Source of the DNA: Mitsuokella sp. oral taxon 131 str. W9106 | Lineage (GTDB): Bacteria > Bacillota > Negativicutes > Selenomonadales > Selenomonadaceae | DNA length: 64,000 nt | NCBI RefSeq assembly: GCF_000469545.1 | Contig: NZ_KI273058.1 | Span: 181,102-245,101, forward strand | Reading direction: 5' to 3' | Part shown: piece after piece, positions 16,029 to 23,671 of the stretch | How the letters are laid out: each line of letters opens with the position of its first letter | Position numbering within the stretch: the first letter of the stretch is position 1 | Program-made: the position numbers and the translations under genes | Notes under the pieces: model-generated | Told to the model about the DNA's origin: nothing | Databases searched by the model: none | Seen by the model: only the letters and a program-made list of their open reading frames with translations

Positions 16029-17174
16029 ATGAAACTTATTTCCTTTAAGGTATACCGCGTAAAACCCAGATGGATCTTCATCAAGCTCGTCACGGACGAA
16101 GGCATTGAGGGTTGGGGCGAGATGATTTCGGGAACGAAGACGGAAACGGTCGTCGCAGGTGCGGAGGAAATGGCGGCGTATCTGATCGGACGGGATCCGT
16201 TTGCCATAGAAACGCTTTGGCAGGAACTCTACAAATCGTTTTTCCGTGGCGGCCCGATCAATTCGACGATTGTTTCGGGCATTGAAATGGCACTGTGGGA
16301 CATCAAGGGAAAAGCGTTGCAGGTCCCGATCTATGAACTCTTGGGCGGACGTGCCCGCAGCAAGATCAAGGTTTATTCTTGGATTGGCGGGGATCGGCCC
16401 GACGATGTGGTCCGGGAAGCGCTCGACCGCAAGAATCGTGGATTTGATGCGGTCAAGATGAATGCGACAGAAGAACTCCATTATATCGACTCGTATGATA
16501 AGGTGCAGGCAGTGGTCGATCGCGTTGCCTCGATCCGAAAGGAACTCGGTGCCGGGTTTGGCATCGCAGTGGACTTTCATGGACGTGTGCACAAGCCCAT
16601 GGCGAAGGTATTGGCAGCCGCGCTTGAGCCATATCATTTGATGTTTTTGGAAGAAGTGGTACTGCCTGAAAATGAAGAGGCATTCCGGGAGGTCGCGCAT
16701 CATGTTGCGACGCCGCTTGCCACGGGGGAGCGCCTTTGCAGTCGTTGGGCGTATAAGAATCTCTTTCGCGAAGGGGTCATCGATATCATTCAACCCGATG
16801 TCGCCTTGGCAGGCGGCATATTGGAAACGCGCAAGATTATCGCGGCGGCAGAGAGCTTTGATATGGCAGCGGCACCGCATGCGCCGTATGGGCCGATTGC
16901 GCTCGCGGCAACGCTTCAGATCGACGCTTGCGCACCGAATGTATTCATCCAGGAGCAGAGCCTTGGCATCCACTACAACAAAGGGTTCGATCTATTGGAT
17001 TTCGTGCAGAACAAGGAGATTTTCCAATATAAGGACGGATTCGTCGATCTGCCGTCCTTGCCGGGGCTTGGGCTTATCATCGATGAGGAACGCGTGAAAA
17101 AAGTTTCGGCAGAGGGGTTGGTTTGGACGAACCCCAAATGGAAGAATTATGATGGAACGCAGGCGGAGTGGTAG
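16029..17174 (+). CDS. DgoD-like sugar-acid dehydratase (enolase superfamily)
   Basis: 381 residues, colinear with D-galactonate dehydratase DgoD over its whole length. Metal ligands are D182, E208 and E234; the catalytic histidines are H184 (DFHGR) and H284 (PHAPYGP). The closing region QEQSLGIHYNKG...LLDFVQNKE also matches DgoD. DgoD removes water from D-galactonate to give 2-keto-3-deoxy-galactonate. Here the gene ends a PTS operon with no 2-keto-3-deoxygalactonate kinase, so a phosphorylated substrate is possible. Galactonate itself, or a related aldonate, is the first guess. Confidence 0.85.
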   Translation: MKLISFKVYRVKPRWIFIKLVTDEGIEGWGEMISGTKTETVVAGAEEMAAYLIGRDPFAIETLWQELYKSFFRGGPINSTIVSGIEMALWDIKGKALQVPIYELLGGRARSKIKVYSWIGGDRPDDVVREALDRKNRGFDAVKMNATEELHYIDSYDKVQAVVDRVASIRKELGAGFGIAVDFHGRVHKPMAKVLAAALEPYHLMFLEEVVLPENEEAFREVAHHVATPLATGERLCSRWAYKNLFREGVIDIIQPDVALAGGILETRKIIAAAESFDMAAAPHAPYGPIALAATLQIDACAPNVFIQEQSLGIHYNKGFDLLDFVQNKEIFQYKDGFVDLPSLPGLGLIIDEERVKKVSAEGLVWTNPKWKNYDGTQAEW

Positions 17175-17231
17175 TCGTCGGGGAAAAGCAGACCCGAATC
17201 GGTGCGGGAGAGTGGCATTTTCTCTCCTGGA

Positions 17232-18044
17232 TCACGATTCCCGCATAAGAAGCTTCAGACAGAGGATCTTGTTATTGAGATTCCGGTTTACCCATGGAAT
17301 CCATGAAAGAATGCCCAACAATCCCCAGTGCATTCGGTACCCTTCGTAAAGGGTTCGTTCCCATGACAGGCGCAGCTGCGGATGAAGCGCGAGGACATCG
17401 CGCCCGCGCTCGACACCCCATTGAAACGGAGCGGATTCCCTCTTTACGGAGTCATGGTGCTTTTGGTGGCGAATCAAAAAAGGCGGCATGACCTCCATGA
17501 GCATGGTTGCAGGTGCGAAATGCTCTATGAGAAGTTGCAACAGCGTTTCCATCTGTTCTTTTCTGAAATACATCGAAGCGCCTTCCATGAGGATTAGGAC
17601 AGGACGGTCATGATGCGGAATTTGGTTTATCCATGCCGGATCAAAGATGGACGCGGCGATGTTCTTCGTATGCGGATCCACTTCCGTGAGCAGACGTTCC
17701 CGCAATTCGATCCCTTCGGGAAGATCGATGTTGTACCAGTCCACCCGTCCATTTTTGACGCGCTCAAAACGCGTGTCAAGCCCGCAGGCGAGGTTGAGGC
17801 AGACGGCATTTTCGTGCTCATGGATAAATGCTTTTGTTGCACGGTCTAAGATATTGCTGCGGACAGCTGTGCCAATCTGTGAAAGACGTGCATGCTTAAA
17901 TTTTGAGAAGTCGTAGTCCAGCTTGGAGACGAGATCCACGGCAATCGGGTCGCGAACGAGGGGCGAGCTCTTTTGGGTTTCGTATGCGCGCGCCCAAAGC
18001 GGGATCAGCATGGTTTCCGGCACGCCATGAAGCGATACGTTCAT
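17232..18044 (-). CDS. Class I SAM-dependent methyltransferase, leucine-carboxyl-methyltransferase (LCM/PPM1) family
   Basis: About 270 residues from ATG 18044; an ATG four codons upstream (18056) is also possible since AAAGG abuts it. The family pattern is clear: KHARLSQIGTAVRSNILDRATKAFI, the SAM-binding NLACGLDTRFERV, WYNIDLPEGIELRERL, and LILMEGASMYF. Relatives methylate carboxyl or hydroxyl groups of small molecules (TcmP, PPM1), but bacterial members are mostly uncharacterised. It runs opposite to the PTS operon and has no obvious partner gene. The substrate is unknown. Confidence 0.82.
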   Translation of the reverse strand: MNVSLHGVPETMLIPLWARAYETQKSSPLVRDPIAVDLVSKLDYDFSKFKHARLSQIGTAVRSNILDRATKAFIHEHENAVCLNLACGLDTRFERVKNGRVDWYNIDLPEGIELRERLLTEVDPHTKNIAASIFDPAWINQIPHHDRPVLILMEGASMYFRKEQMETLLQLLIEHFAPATMLMEVMPPFLIRHQKHHDSVKRESAPFQWGVERGRDVLALHPQLRLSWERTLYEGYRMHWGLLGILSWIPWVNRNLNNKILCLKLLMRES

Positions 18045-18206
18045 TACAAAGCACATCCTTTCTTCTAGCCATTAACATGAGAACTATTCTCTATTGTAGC
18101 ATAGAATGTTATGAACTGGGTTAGATTTTGCGCCGATAAAATCGGGAAAGTCTTCGTAAGGACCTTGCATATCTGTGTTGCATTTGCTAAAATGACCGTG
18201 GTGATT

Positions 18207-18283
18207 GCGGTTGTAGCTCAGCTGGATAGAGCAGTTCCCTCCTAAGGAAAAGGTCGTGCGTTCGAATCGCACCAATCGCACCA
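18207..18283 (+). tRNA. tRNA-Arg(CCT)
   Basis: 77 nt: acceptor GCGGTTG pairs with CAATCGC (one G-T), TAGCTCAG D-arm, anticodon loop CTCCTAA reading AGG, T-loop GTTCGAA, encoded CCA followed by six T. It is a lone tRNA gene. Confidence 0.92.
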
Positions 18284-18301
18284 TTTTTTCGTCATGGAAT
18301 G

Positions 18302-18335
18302 GACGCCTGCCAAGTGTTTTGCCCGGCGTCTTTTT
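18302..18335 (+). terminator. Terminator downstream of tRNA-Arg
   Basis: GACGCC pairs with GGCGTC across a 17-base loop that holds a further short pairing (TGCC, GCCC region), followed by five T. Confidence 0.55.
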
Positions 18336-18337
18336 GG

Positions 18338-18571
18338 GCAATAGGCTTGCCTTAGTTATCCTCTCATGCTATACGGAAAAAATATATATCGTTCTTATGT
18401 TTTTCGAGCCGTCGCACCTGTGGTCTTGCTATGGTGTGCCGGCCTGGCCGTGGGATTTCCACGAGCCGCGGGGGAGGCACTGGAAACGGATCTCCCTGCC
18501 CGCAGGCGTTGCTCTGCACTGCAAAGGAAAACCGGCAGGAAAGCTGCGTCTCTTTTTCGCGCGCGAAAGTT
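18338..18571 (+). promoter_or_regulatory. Structured leader, possible degenerate cobalamin riboswitch
   Basis: A 234-base stretch without a convincing gene, rich in GC-stem motifs and followed by a perfect terminator. GGCAGGAAAGCTGC resembles the B12 box (CCAGGAGACCTGCC), and GAGGCACTGG upstream resembles another conserved cobalamin-riboswitch block. The genes behind it are remnants of a permease and ATPase of the iron/cobalamin family, which would suit such control. The match is partial, and the element may be decaying with its genes. An 83-codon frame here has a hydrophobic start but no family resemblance. Confidence 0.35.
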
Positions 18572-18603
18572 GTCCTCCCGGAATTTTCCGGGAGGACTTT
18601 TTT
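18572..18603 (+). terminator. Perfect terminator hairpin ahead of the permease remnant
   Basis: GTCCTCCCGG and CCGGGAGGAC pair completely around AATTTT, followed by six T. It stands 30 bases before the permease remnant, the position of a riboswitch expression platform. Confidence 0.85.
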
Positions 18604-18632
18604 GGGGGAATTTTTAAGAAGGGATTGACGGT

Positions 18633-18998
18633 ATGGGGCGGTATGCGCGCATGTTGGCAGCGGGGATTGTTCTCGCCGTGCTGTTTTTCATCTTGTCACT
18701 CGCGAGCGGGCGGTTTTATGTTCCGCCGGATGAAGTGGCGGCGATTCTCGGCTCGCGTTTTCTGGAAGTGCCGATTACGTGGGATGCCTCGATGTACAAT
18801 GTCGTGATGGAGATCCGCCTGCCACGCGTGTTCGGGGACATTCTCGTCGGCGTCGCGCTTGCCGCGTCCTTTTTGATGCTGGCGGATCTCTTGGCGCGCA
18901 TGCTGACGGCGGTGGAGATTCCGCTCGGGATTCTCTGAGGGTTCGTCGGGACGCCGTTCTTTGCCTGGATTCTCTATCAGCAGAGAAGGTTTTTCTGA
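18633..18998 (+). pseudogene. Iron/cobalamin ABC permease remnant (FecCD/BtuC family)
   Basis: The N-terminal 75 or so codons are a normal FecCD start: an N-terminal membrane helix, SGRFYVPPDEVAAIL and the conserved IRLPRVFGDILVGVALA. This joins directly to the family's C-terminal part (LADLLARMLTAVEIPLGIL), skipping roughly 220 residues. An in-frame TGA at 18936-18938 then interrupts GFVGTPFFAWILYQQRR, the usual C-terminus. A large deletion plus a nonsense codon make it inactive. An intact homologue is at 44887. Confidence 0.85.
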
Positions 18999-19210
18999 TG
19001 GACCGCGCCATGCTTTGGCTGGAGGACGGCTCGTTTCGCTATCGGTCGGATGCGCCGTTCATCTTCTATCATATTTCGTTTTCCATCAAGGGCGGCGAGG
19101 TGCTGGCGCTCCTCGGCCGCAACGGCGTCGGGAAGTCCACGCTGCTCAGCTGCCCGATGGGGTTCTCCCCGCTGGTTTTGCAAGGCATTGAAAAATACTC
19201 TCAAATATGA
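18998..19210 (+). pseudogene. Iron/cobalamin ABC ATPase remnant (FecE/BtuD family)
   Basis: Starts on the stop codon of the permease remnant (TGATG), as in an intact operon. The first 50 or so codons hold a proper ABC beginning with Walker A GRNGVGKST, then the frame runs out at 70 codons. The signature motif, Walker B and everything after are lost. Together with the permease remnant this is the wreck of one uptake system; no binding protein is left nearby. Confidence 0.85.
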
Positions 19211-19291
19211 AAATATTGCGATTCCTCTTCCAAAATGAAGCAGATTCATTTATAATAAAACGAAGAGAGCCAGTGCGTGGGAGGATGATGC

Positions 19292-19897
19292 TTGTTGGAA
19301 GAGAAGATGGGGCGAAGGGAGCGCAAGAAGCTGCTTTCGCGCAAGGCCATATTGGATGCGGCGGCGCGGGCATTTTCCGAAAAGGGGTTTCGCGAGACGT
19401 CGGTAGCCGATATCATGAATGCGGCGGATCTCGGCATCGGCACGTTCTACAATTACTTCGAGTCGAAGGAAGAGATCTTGATGTGCCTGCTCGGGCAGCT
19501 CGTGCAGGAGGCCCGTGTGGAGATCGATGCGCTGCGCACGAAGGGGAGCACGGCGTCGGAGCTTTTGACGACGGTCTGCAGCATGACGGCGCGCTTCCTC
19601 GACGAGAACCGCTTCGTGCTGCCGCTTTTCCTTTCCGGCTCGGAGCACAGCGCCATGCCGGAAGGCATCGCACCGTCGCGCCAGCTCGAGACGCCTGGAT
19701 TCAAGTCGATCTTTGGACAGATTTTGCGTCAAGGGCAGGAGACAGGCGAGTTCCGATGCGACGTGCCCGTCGATCTTCTCGCGGAGATGTTCCACTCGCT
19801 CTATCAGGCGGCGGCATTCAGCAAGCTCACGTTTTCGTTTCGGGAAAATGTCGCGCTCAAGACGCGCATCCTGCTCGATGGGATCCGAGCAAAATAA
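19292..19897 (+). CDS. TetR-family transcriptional regulator
   Basis: 201 residues from a TTG start with GGGAGG about seven bases upstream; a TTG one codon later or ATG 19307 is also possible. The N-terminal DNA-binding domain is typical: AILDAAARAFSEKGFRETSVADIMNAADLGIGTFYNYFESKEEIL. The C-terminal domain is of the TetR_C type with no specific match. TATAAT at 19251-19256 may be its -10 box. It stands between the dead ABC transporter and the heme genes; it may have regulated either. Confidence 0.85.
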   Translation: MLEEKMGRRERKKLLSRKAILDAAARAFSEKGFRETSVADIMNAADLGIGTFYNYFESKEEILMCLLGQLVQEARVEIDALRTKGSTASELLTTVCSMTARFLDENRFVLPLFLSGSEHSAMPEGIAPSRQLETPGFKSIFGQILRQGQETGEFRCDVPVDLLAEMFHSLYQAAAFSKLTFSFRENVALKTRILLDGIRAK

Positions 19898-19948
19898 GGC
19901 GTGTGCAAAGAACGCGCCTAGGGCATTGTTTTTAGGAGCAAAAGAAGA

Positions 19949-21148
19949 ATGATCAGTGTTACAAAACTTTTATTCGCTCGTGAGTATTACGGGGATAAGC
20001 TGCGCTACACGAAGAGCGCGCATACGATGCGCAATGGTGCAAGCGAGGGCGTCGGCCCAGTCGTCGTTTGGAATTCGACGAAGACGTGCAATCTGAAATG
20101 CATGCATTGCTACATGGGATCGGATGCGCAGAAGTACAAGGACGAGCTCACGACGGAGGAAGCGAAGAAGTTTATCGACGACCTCGCGGACTTCCATGTG
20201 CCCGTGCTGCTCTTTTCGGGCGGGGAGCCGCTCATTCGTCCCGATTTCTTTGCGCTTGCGGCTTACGCGCAGGAAAAGGGCGTGCGTCCGACACTCTCGA
20301 CGAACGGCACGCTCATCACGCGCGAGGTCGCGCAGAAGATCAAGGACATCGGCGTCGGCTATGTCGGCATTTCGCTCGATGGGCTTCAAGACGTCAACGA
20401 CAAATTCCGCGGTGTCGAGGGCGCGTACGAGAAGGCGATGCAGGGCATTCAAAACTGTGTTGCAGTCGGTCAGCGCGTCGGTCTCCGTTTCACGATCAAC
20501 CATCACAATATCGCAGAGCTCGACAAGATCTTCGACTTTATCGAGGCGGAGCATATCAACCGCGTCTGTTTCTACCACCTCGTCTACAGCGGACGCGGTG
20601 AGAAGATGATGGATCAGGATGTGACGGCAGCGGAGTCGCGCCGCGCGATGGACACGATCATCCGCCGCACGAAGGACTTTGAGGCACGCGGGCTCGAAAA
20701 GGAGATTCTGACGGTTGACAACCACTGCGACGGGCCGTACCTTTACCTGAAAGCACTGGAGGCAGGCGATTACAGGAGAGCGAAGCAGATCGAGAAATTC
20801 ATCTCGATGAACGGCGGCAACCGTTCGGGCATCGCGTTCGGCGAAGTCGACCCGCAGGGCTACGTCCATCCCGATCAGTTCACGCAGCATCACACGTTCG
20901 GCAATGTACGCGAACGCAGGTTCGGCGATATTTGGTCGGATGTATCGAATCCCATCATGAAGGGACTCAAGAATCGCAAGCCGCTTCTCAAAGGACGCTG
21001 TGCGACGTGCCGCTTCCTCGCGAACTGCAACGGCAACTTCCGCACGCGCGCCGAGGCACGGACGGGCGATTTTTGGGCGTCCGATCCGAGCTGCTACCTC
21101 ACGGATGAGGAAATCGCGCAGGACAAGGCGCACGCTGTGGGCGAGTGA
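19949..21148 (+). CDS. NirJ1/AhbC-like radical SAM protein of heme synthesis
   Basis: 399 residues. The radical SAM motif CNLKCMHC (C47, C51, C54) and SGGEP are intact; the SPASM-type C-terminus has CATCRFLANCNGNF and a final Cys. The start MISVTKLLFAREYYGDKLRY and the partner gene downstream match the NirJ1 group of Firmicutes and other anaerobes. By analogy with AhbC it would remove the acetate side chains of 12,18-didecarboxysiroheme to give Fe-coproporphyrin III in the siroheme-dependent heme route. The other genes of that route are not in the window. Confidence 0.8.
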   Translation: MISVTKLLFAREYYGDKLRYTKSAHTMRNGASEGVGPVVVWNSTKTCNLKCMHCYMGSDAQKYKDELTTEEAKKFIDDLADFHVPVLLFSGGEPLIRPDFFALAAYAQEKGVRPTLSTNGTLITREVAQKIKDIGVGYVGISLDGLQDVNDKFRGVEGAYEKAMQGIQNCVAVGQRVGLRFTINHHNIAELDKIFDFIEAEHINRVCFYHLVYSGRGEKMMDQDVTAAESRRAMDTIIRRTKDFEARGLEKEILTVDNHCDGPYLYLKALEAGDYRRAKQIEKFISMNGGNRSGIAFGEVDPQGYVHPDQFTQHHTFGNVRERRFGDIWSDVSNPIMKGLKNRKPLLKGRCATCRFLANCNGNFRTRAEARTGDFWASDPSCYLTDEEIAQDKAHAVGE

Positions 21149-21216
21149 GCGTCGCCCGTCGCTTGGGATGGATCGGGCAGCAAAGCCAAACTGTGATGAT
21201 GGATACGGAGAGCATC

Positions 21217-22215
21217 ATGAAGATTATATCTTGGAATACGACGAATGCCTGCAATATGTACTGTGCACACTGCTATCGCGACGCAGGATGCAGGGCGGAG
21301 GAGGAGCTGAGTACGGCAGAAGGCAAGAAACTCCTCGATGAGATCGCGAAGGCGGGTTTCAAAATCATGATTTTTTCGGGCGGCGAGCCGCTCATGCGCC
21401 CCGATATCTTGGAGCTCGTCGAACACGCGGCAGGGCTTGGGCTGATCCCTGTCTTCGGTACGAACGGCACGCTCATCACGAAGCAGATGGCTCGCGGCCT
21501 AAAGTCCGCAGGCGCACGCGCAATGGGGATTTCGCTCGACTCGCTCGACCCCGAAAAGCACGACAAGTTCCGCAGCTTCCCCGGCGGCTGGGAGGGCGCA
21601 GTCGAGGGCATGAAGAACTGCACGGAGGCAGGGCTTCCGTTCCAGATCCATACGACGGTCATGGACTGGAACCAAGGCGAGCTTGAGGCGATGACGGACT
21701 TCGCCGTTTCGGTCGGCGCGAAGGCGCACCACTTCTTCTTCCTCGTGCCGACGGGGCGCGCCGAGACGATCGAAGAGGAGAGCCTGCGCGCCGAACAGTA
21801 CGAGGATGTCCTCACGCGCATCATGAAAAAGCAGCAGGAGGTCGATATCGAGCTCAAGCCGACGTGCGCGCCGCAGTTCCTGCGCATCACCGACCAGCTC
21901 GGCTACAAAAGCCGATTCCATCGCGGCTGCCTTGCCGGTCTTTCGTACTGCATCATCAGCCCACGCGGCAAGGTGCAGCCCTGCGCTTATCTCAATATGG
22001 AGCTCGGCGACGTGCGCGAGACGCCGTTTGACGAGATTTGGGAGCAGAGCGACGTGCTCAAAACGCTTCGCACGCTCGACTACAGCGGAGGCTGCGGCAC
22101 ATGCAGCTACAAGGGTGCCTGCGGTGGCTGCCGTGCGCGCGCCGCGTACTATCACGATGGCGACTACATGAGCGAAGAGCCTTGGTGCCTCTATCATGGG
22201 CGCCGCGGTGAGTGA
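21217..22215 (+). CDS. NirJ2/AhbD-like radical SAM protein of heme synthesis
   Basis: 332 residues from the ATG at 21217, preceded by CGGAG. Radical SAM motif CNMYCAHC (C12, C16, C19) and SGGEP are present. The SPASM end has GCLAGLSYCIISPRGKVQPCAYL and GGCGTCSYKGACGGCRARA. AhbD converts Fe-coproporphyrin III to heme by oxidative decarboxylation of two propionates; NirJ2 is its close relative in the NirJ1/NirJ2 pairs. It follows NirJ1 after 68 bases and ends in a terminator. Confidence 0.8.
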   Translation: MKIISWNTTNACNMYCAHCYRDAGCRAEEELSTAEGKKLLDEIAKAGFKIMIFSGGEPLMRPDILELVEHAAGLGLIPVFGTNGTLITKQMARGLKSAGARAMGISLDSLDPEKHDKFRSFPGGWEGAVEGMKNCTEAGLPFQIHTTVMDWNQGELEAMTDFAVSVGAKAHHFFFLVPTGRAETIEEESLRAEQYEDVLTRIMKKQQEVDIELKPTCAPQFLRITDQLGYKSRFHRGCLAGLSYCIISPRGKVQPCAYLNMELGDVRETPFDEIWEQSDVLKTLRTLDYSGGCGTCSYKGACGGCRARAAYYHDGDYMSEEPWCLYHGRRGE

Positions 22216-22238
22216 GAGCCATTTTTTGTCATGCCCAC

Positions 22239-22263
22239 AGGAGACGATGAAGTCTCCTTTTTC
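22239..22263 (+). terminator. Terminator after nirJ2
   Basis: AGGAGAC pairs with GTCTCCT around a six-base loop, followed by TTTTCTTTT. TATAAT at 22280-22285 just beyond may be the -10 box of the next gene; no good -35 was found. Confidence 0.8.
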
Positions 22264-22329
22264 TTTTCATCTTCTATGCTATAATAGGAATATAAAATTA
22301 ATGGAAGATGAGGAGGAAGTTTTGAAAAA

Positions 22330-23631
22330 ATGAAACGCTGGAAAGGATTGGGTGCTTGTCTCATAGCGGGGCTTGTGGCGTTTGGGGCAAGCCATAAAGG
22401 CGAAGCAGCGCGGCATAGGGTGGCGGCGCAGGAAGGCGACAGCTCGACGATCGTCGAGCGCGTGCACGCGATACTCTCTTCCGACCCGTCTTACTCCGTC
22501 TCCATGGAGCGCGGGGGAGAAACGAAAAATCTCACGGCAGATCGGCTCGCGCAGAAGGCTGGCGATGCCGCATCGAACGGCGCGCTCCACTACAATCAGA
22601 CGACGCGGAATATGCACGAGTGGGCAGTCGATGTCGAGGATACGGGCGGAACGCTGCTCTTTTCCGACAGCCCCGAGTACGTCAAGGACAGCGGCATTCT
22701 CTATGAGGACACGGTCGTGGGGGATGCGCGTGTCCTCTACTATCACTTGAACGATTCCGAGGCGGTGAAGAAGGTTGCCGTCGTGCTTCAGAATCCGAGT
22801 GCTTCGCCCGTCACCGTGACGGTCACGCGCGGCGGTACGAGCGATGCGAGCACCGACTACCTCGAAGTGGGCAAAAACACACAGATCGCCTATTTCCAAA
22901 CGAAGCGCAACGACGTGATCACGGTTCCCGCACACGGCAAACGGCTTTTGGAGGCGGAGATGGACGAAGCTGTTCTCATGCCCGGACAGCTCGTGTACGG
23001 CGTCTATGATTTTCATGCGGCGGCGCCGGTAAAGGCATCCGTCATTTGCTATCCGGACTGGGCAAACCCGCTTTCCTTCCTTTCGCATGCCCGCGTCCTG
23101 CCTAAGGATGAGCAGCGCCTGCGCGGCACGTTCAAGGGCATGGATCGCGTGATCAGCAGCAAGCCGTACGATCCGGAGCGCGACGGCGTCGTCTACATTT
23201 CCATTGGCGACAGCCATCGCGATACGTTCCGCAAGGGAATTGACGCGACGGATGGCAGCACGGTGACGGATGTCGGAAACTACGGCGTGCTCTACCGTCT
23301 CGAGATCCCGTCGGTCGGCCGCGTTGCGACGCAGTATTACCTGACGCCGCTCGGCGGCGTTTATGCGGGTGCCATGCGCGTCCATTACGGACAGGGCAAG
23401 ACGCGCCTTCTTGAAACGCCAGGCGGCCGCGCTTACTTTGGCGACGATATCCCGCCCGACAGCGACGCAGACCGCGCCTTGCGCCTTCTCGGCCGCGATC
23501 GGCTCAAGGCTTCGGCGGAGATGTCGGATCTCGGCAGCTATCACAGCACGAGCGCGCCGCGGTTTGAGTTTTCGCCGCCCGGCGCATCGAATCTGCCCGT
23601 GCAGATCATCCTGATGCCGGCAAAACAATAA
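22330..23631 (+). CDS. Secreted protein of unknown function
   Basis: 433 residues, AGGAGG upstream. A clear signal peptide (CLIAGLVAFGASHKGEAA) leads into a protein without further membrane segments and without Cys pairs. Recognisable pieces are LLFSDSPEYVKDSGILYEDTVVGDARVLYYHLND and YDPERDGVVYISIGDSHRDTF, which look like beta-rich extracytoplasmic modules. I know no family name. It is monocistronic, between a terminator and the convergent rpiR gene. A periplasmic or surface location is inferred. Confidence 0.6.
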   Translation: MKRWKGLGACLIAGLVAFGASHKGEAARHRVAAQEGDSSTIVERVHAILSSDPSYSVSMERGGETKNLTADRLAQKAGDAASNGALHYNQTTRNMHEWAVDVEDTGGTLLFSDSPEYVKDSGILYEDTVVGDARVLYYHLNDSEAVKKVAVVLQNPSASPVTVTVTRGGTSDASTDYLEVGKNTQIAYFQTKRNDVITVPAHGKRLLEAEMDEAVLMPGQLVYGVYDFHAAAPVKASVICYPDWANPLSFLSHARVLPKDEQRLRGTFKGMDRVISSKPYDPERDGVVYISIGDSHRDTFRKGIDATDGSTVTDVGNYGVLYRLEIPSVGRVATQYYLTPLGGVYAGAMRVHYGQGKTRLLETPGGRAYFGDDIPPDSDADRALRLLGRDRLKASAEMSDLGSYHSTSAPRFEFSPPGASNLPVQIILMPAKQ

Positions 23632-23652
23632 GAGACTGTCGCAGGCAGTCTC
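23631..23652. terminator. Hairpin between convergent genes
   Basis: AGAGACTG pairs with CAGTCTCT around a six-base loop. The T run is weak, but the position between two convergent genes suits a terminator. Confidence 0.55.
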
Positions 23653-23671
23653 TTGAAGGATGGTTGGAACT

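Noticed and set aside
14826-16973. A very long open frame on the minus strand across the EIIC and dehydratase genes
   Set aside because: It is antisense to two well-recognised genes, has no family resemblance or SD, and arises from the GC-rich codon pattern of the plus strand.
18366-18617. Small exported protein of 83 residues
   Set aside because: It has a hydrophobic start but no SD, an Arg-rich tail and it runs through the terminator hairpin; a structured leader explains the sequence better.
22279-23628. A 449-codon minus-strand frame opposite the secreted protein
   Set aside because: The plus-strand gene has a signal peptide, an SD and a terminator; the minus-strand frame has none of these and is rich in Arg and His as typical antisense shadows are.
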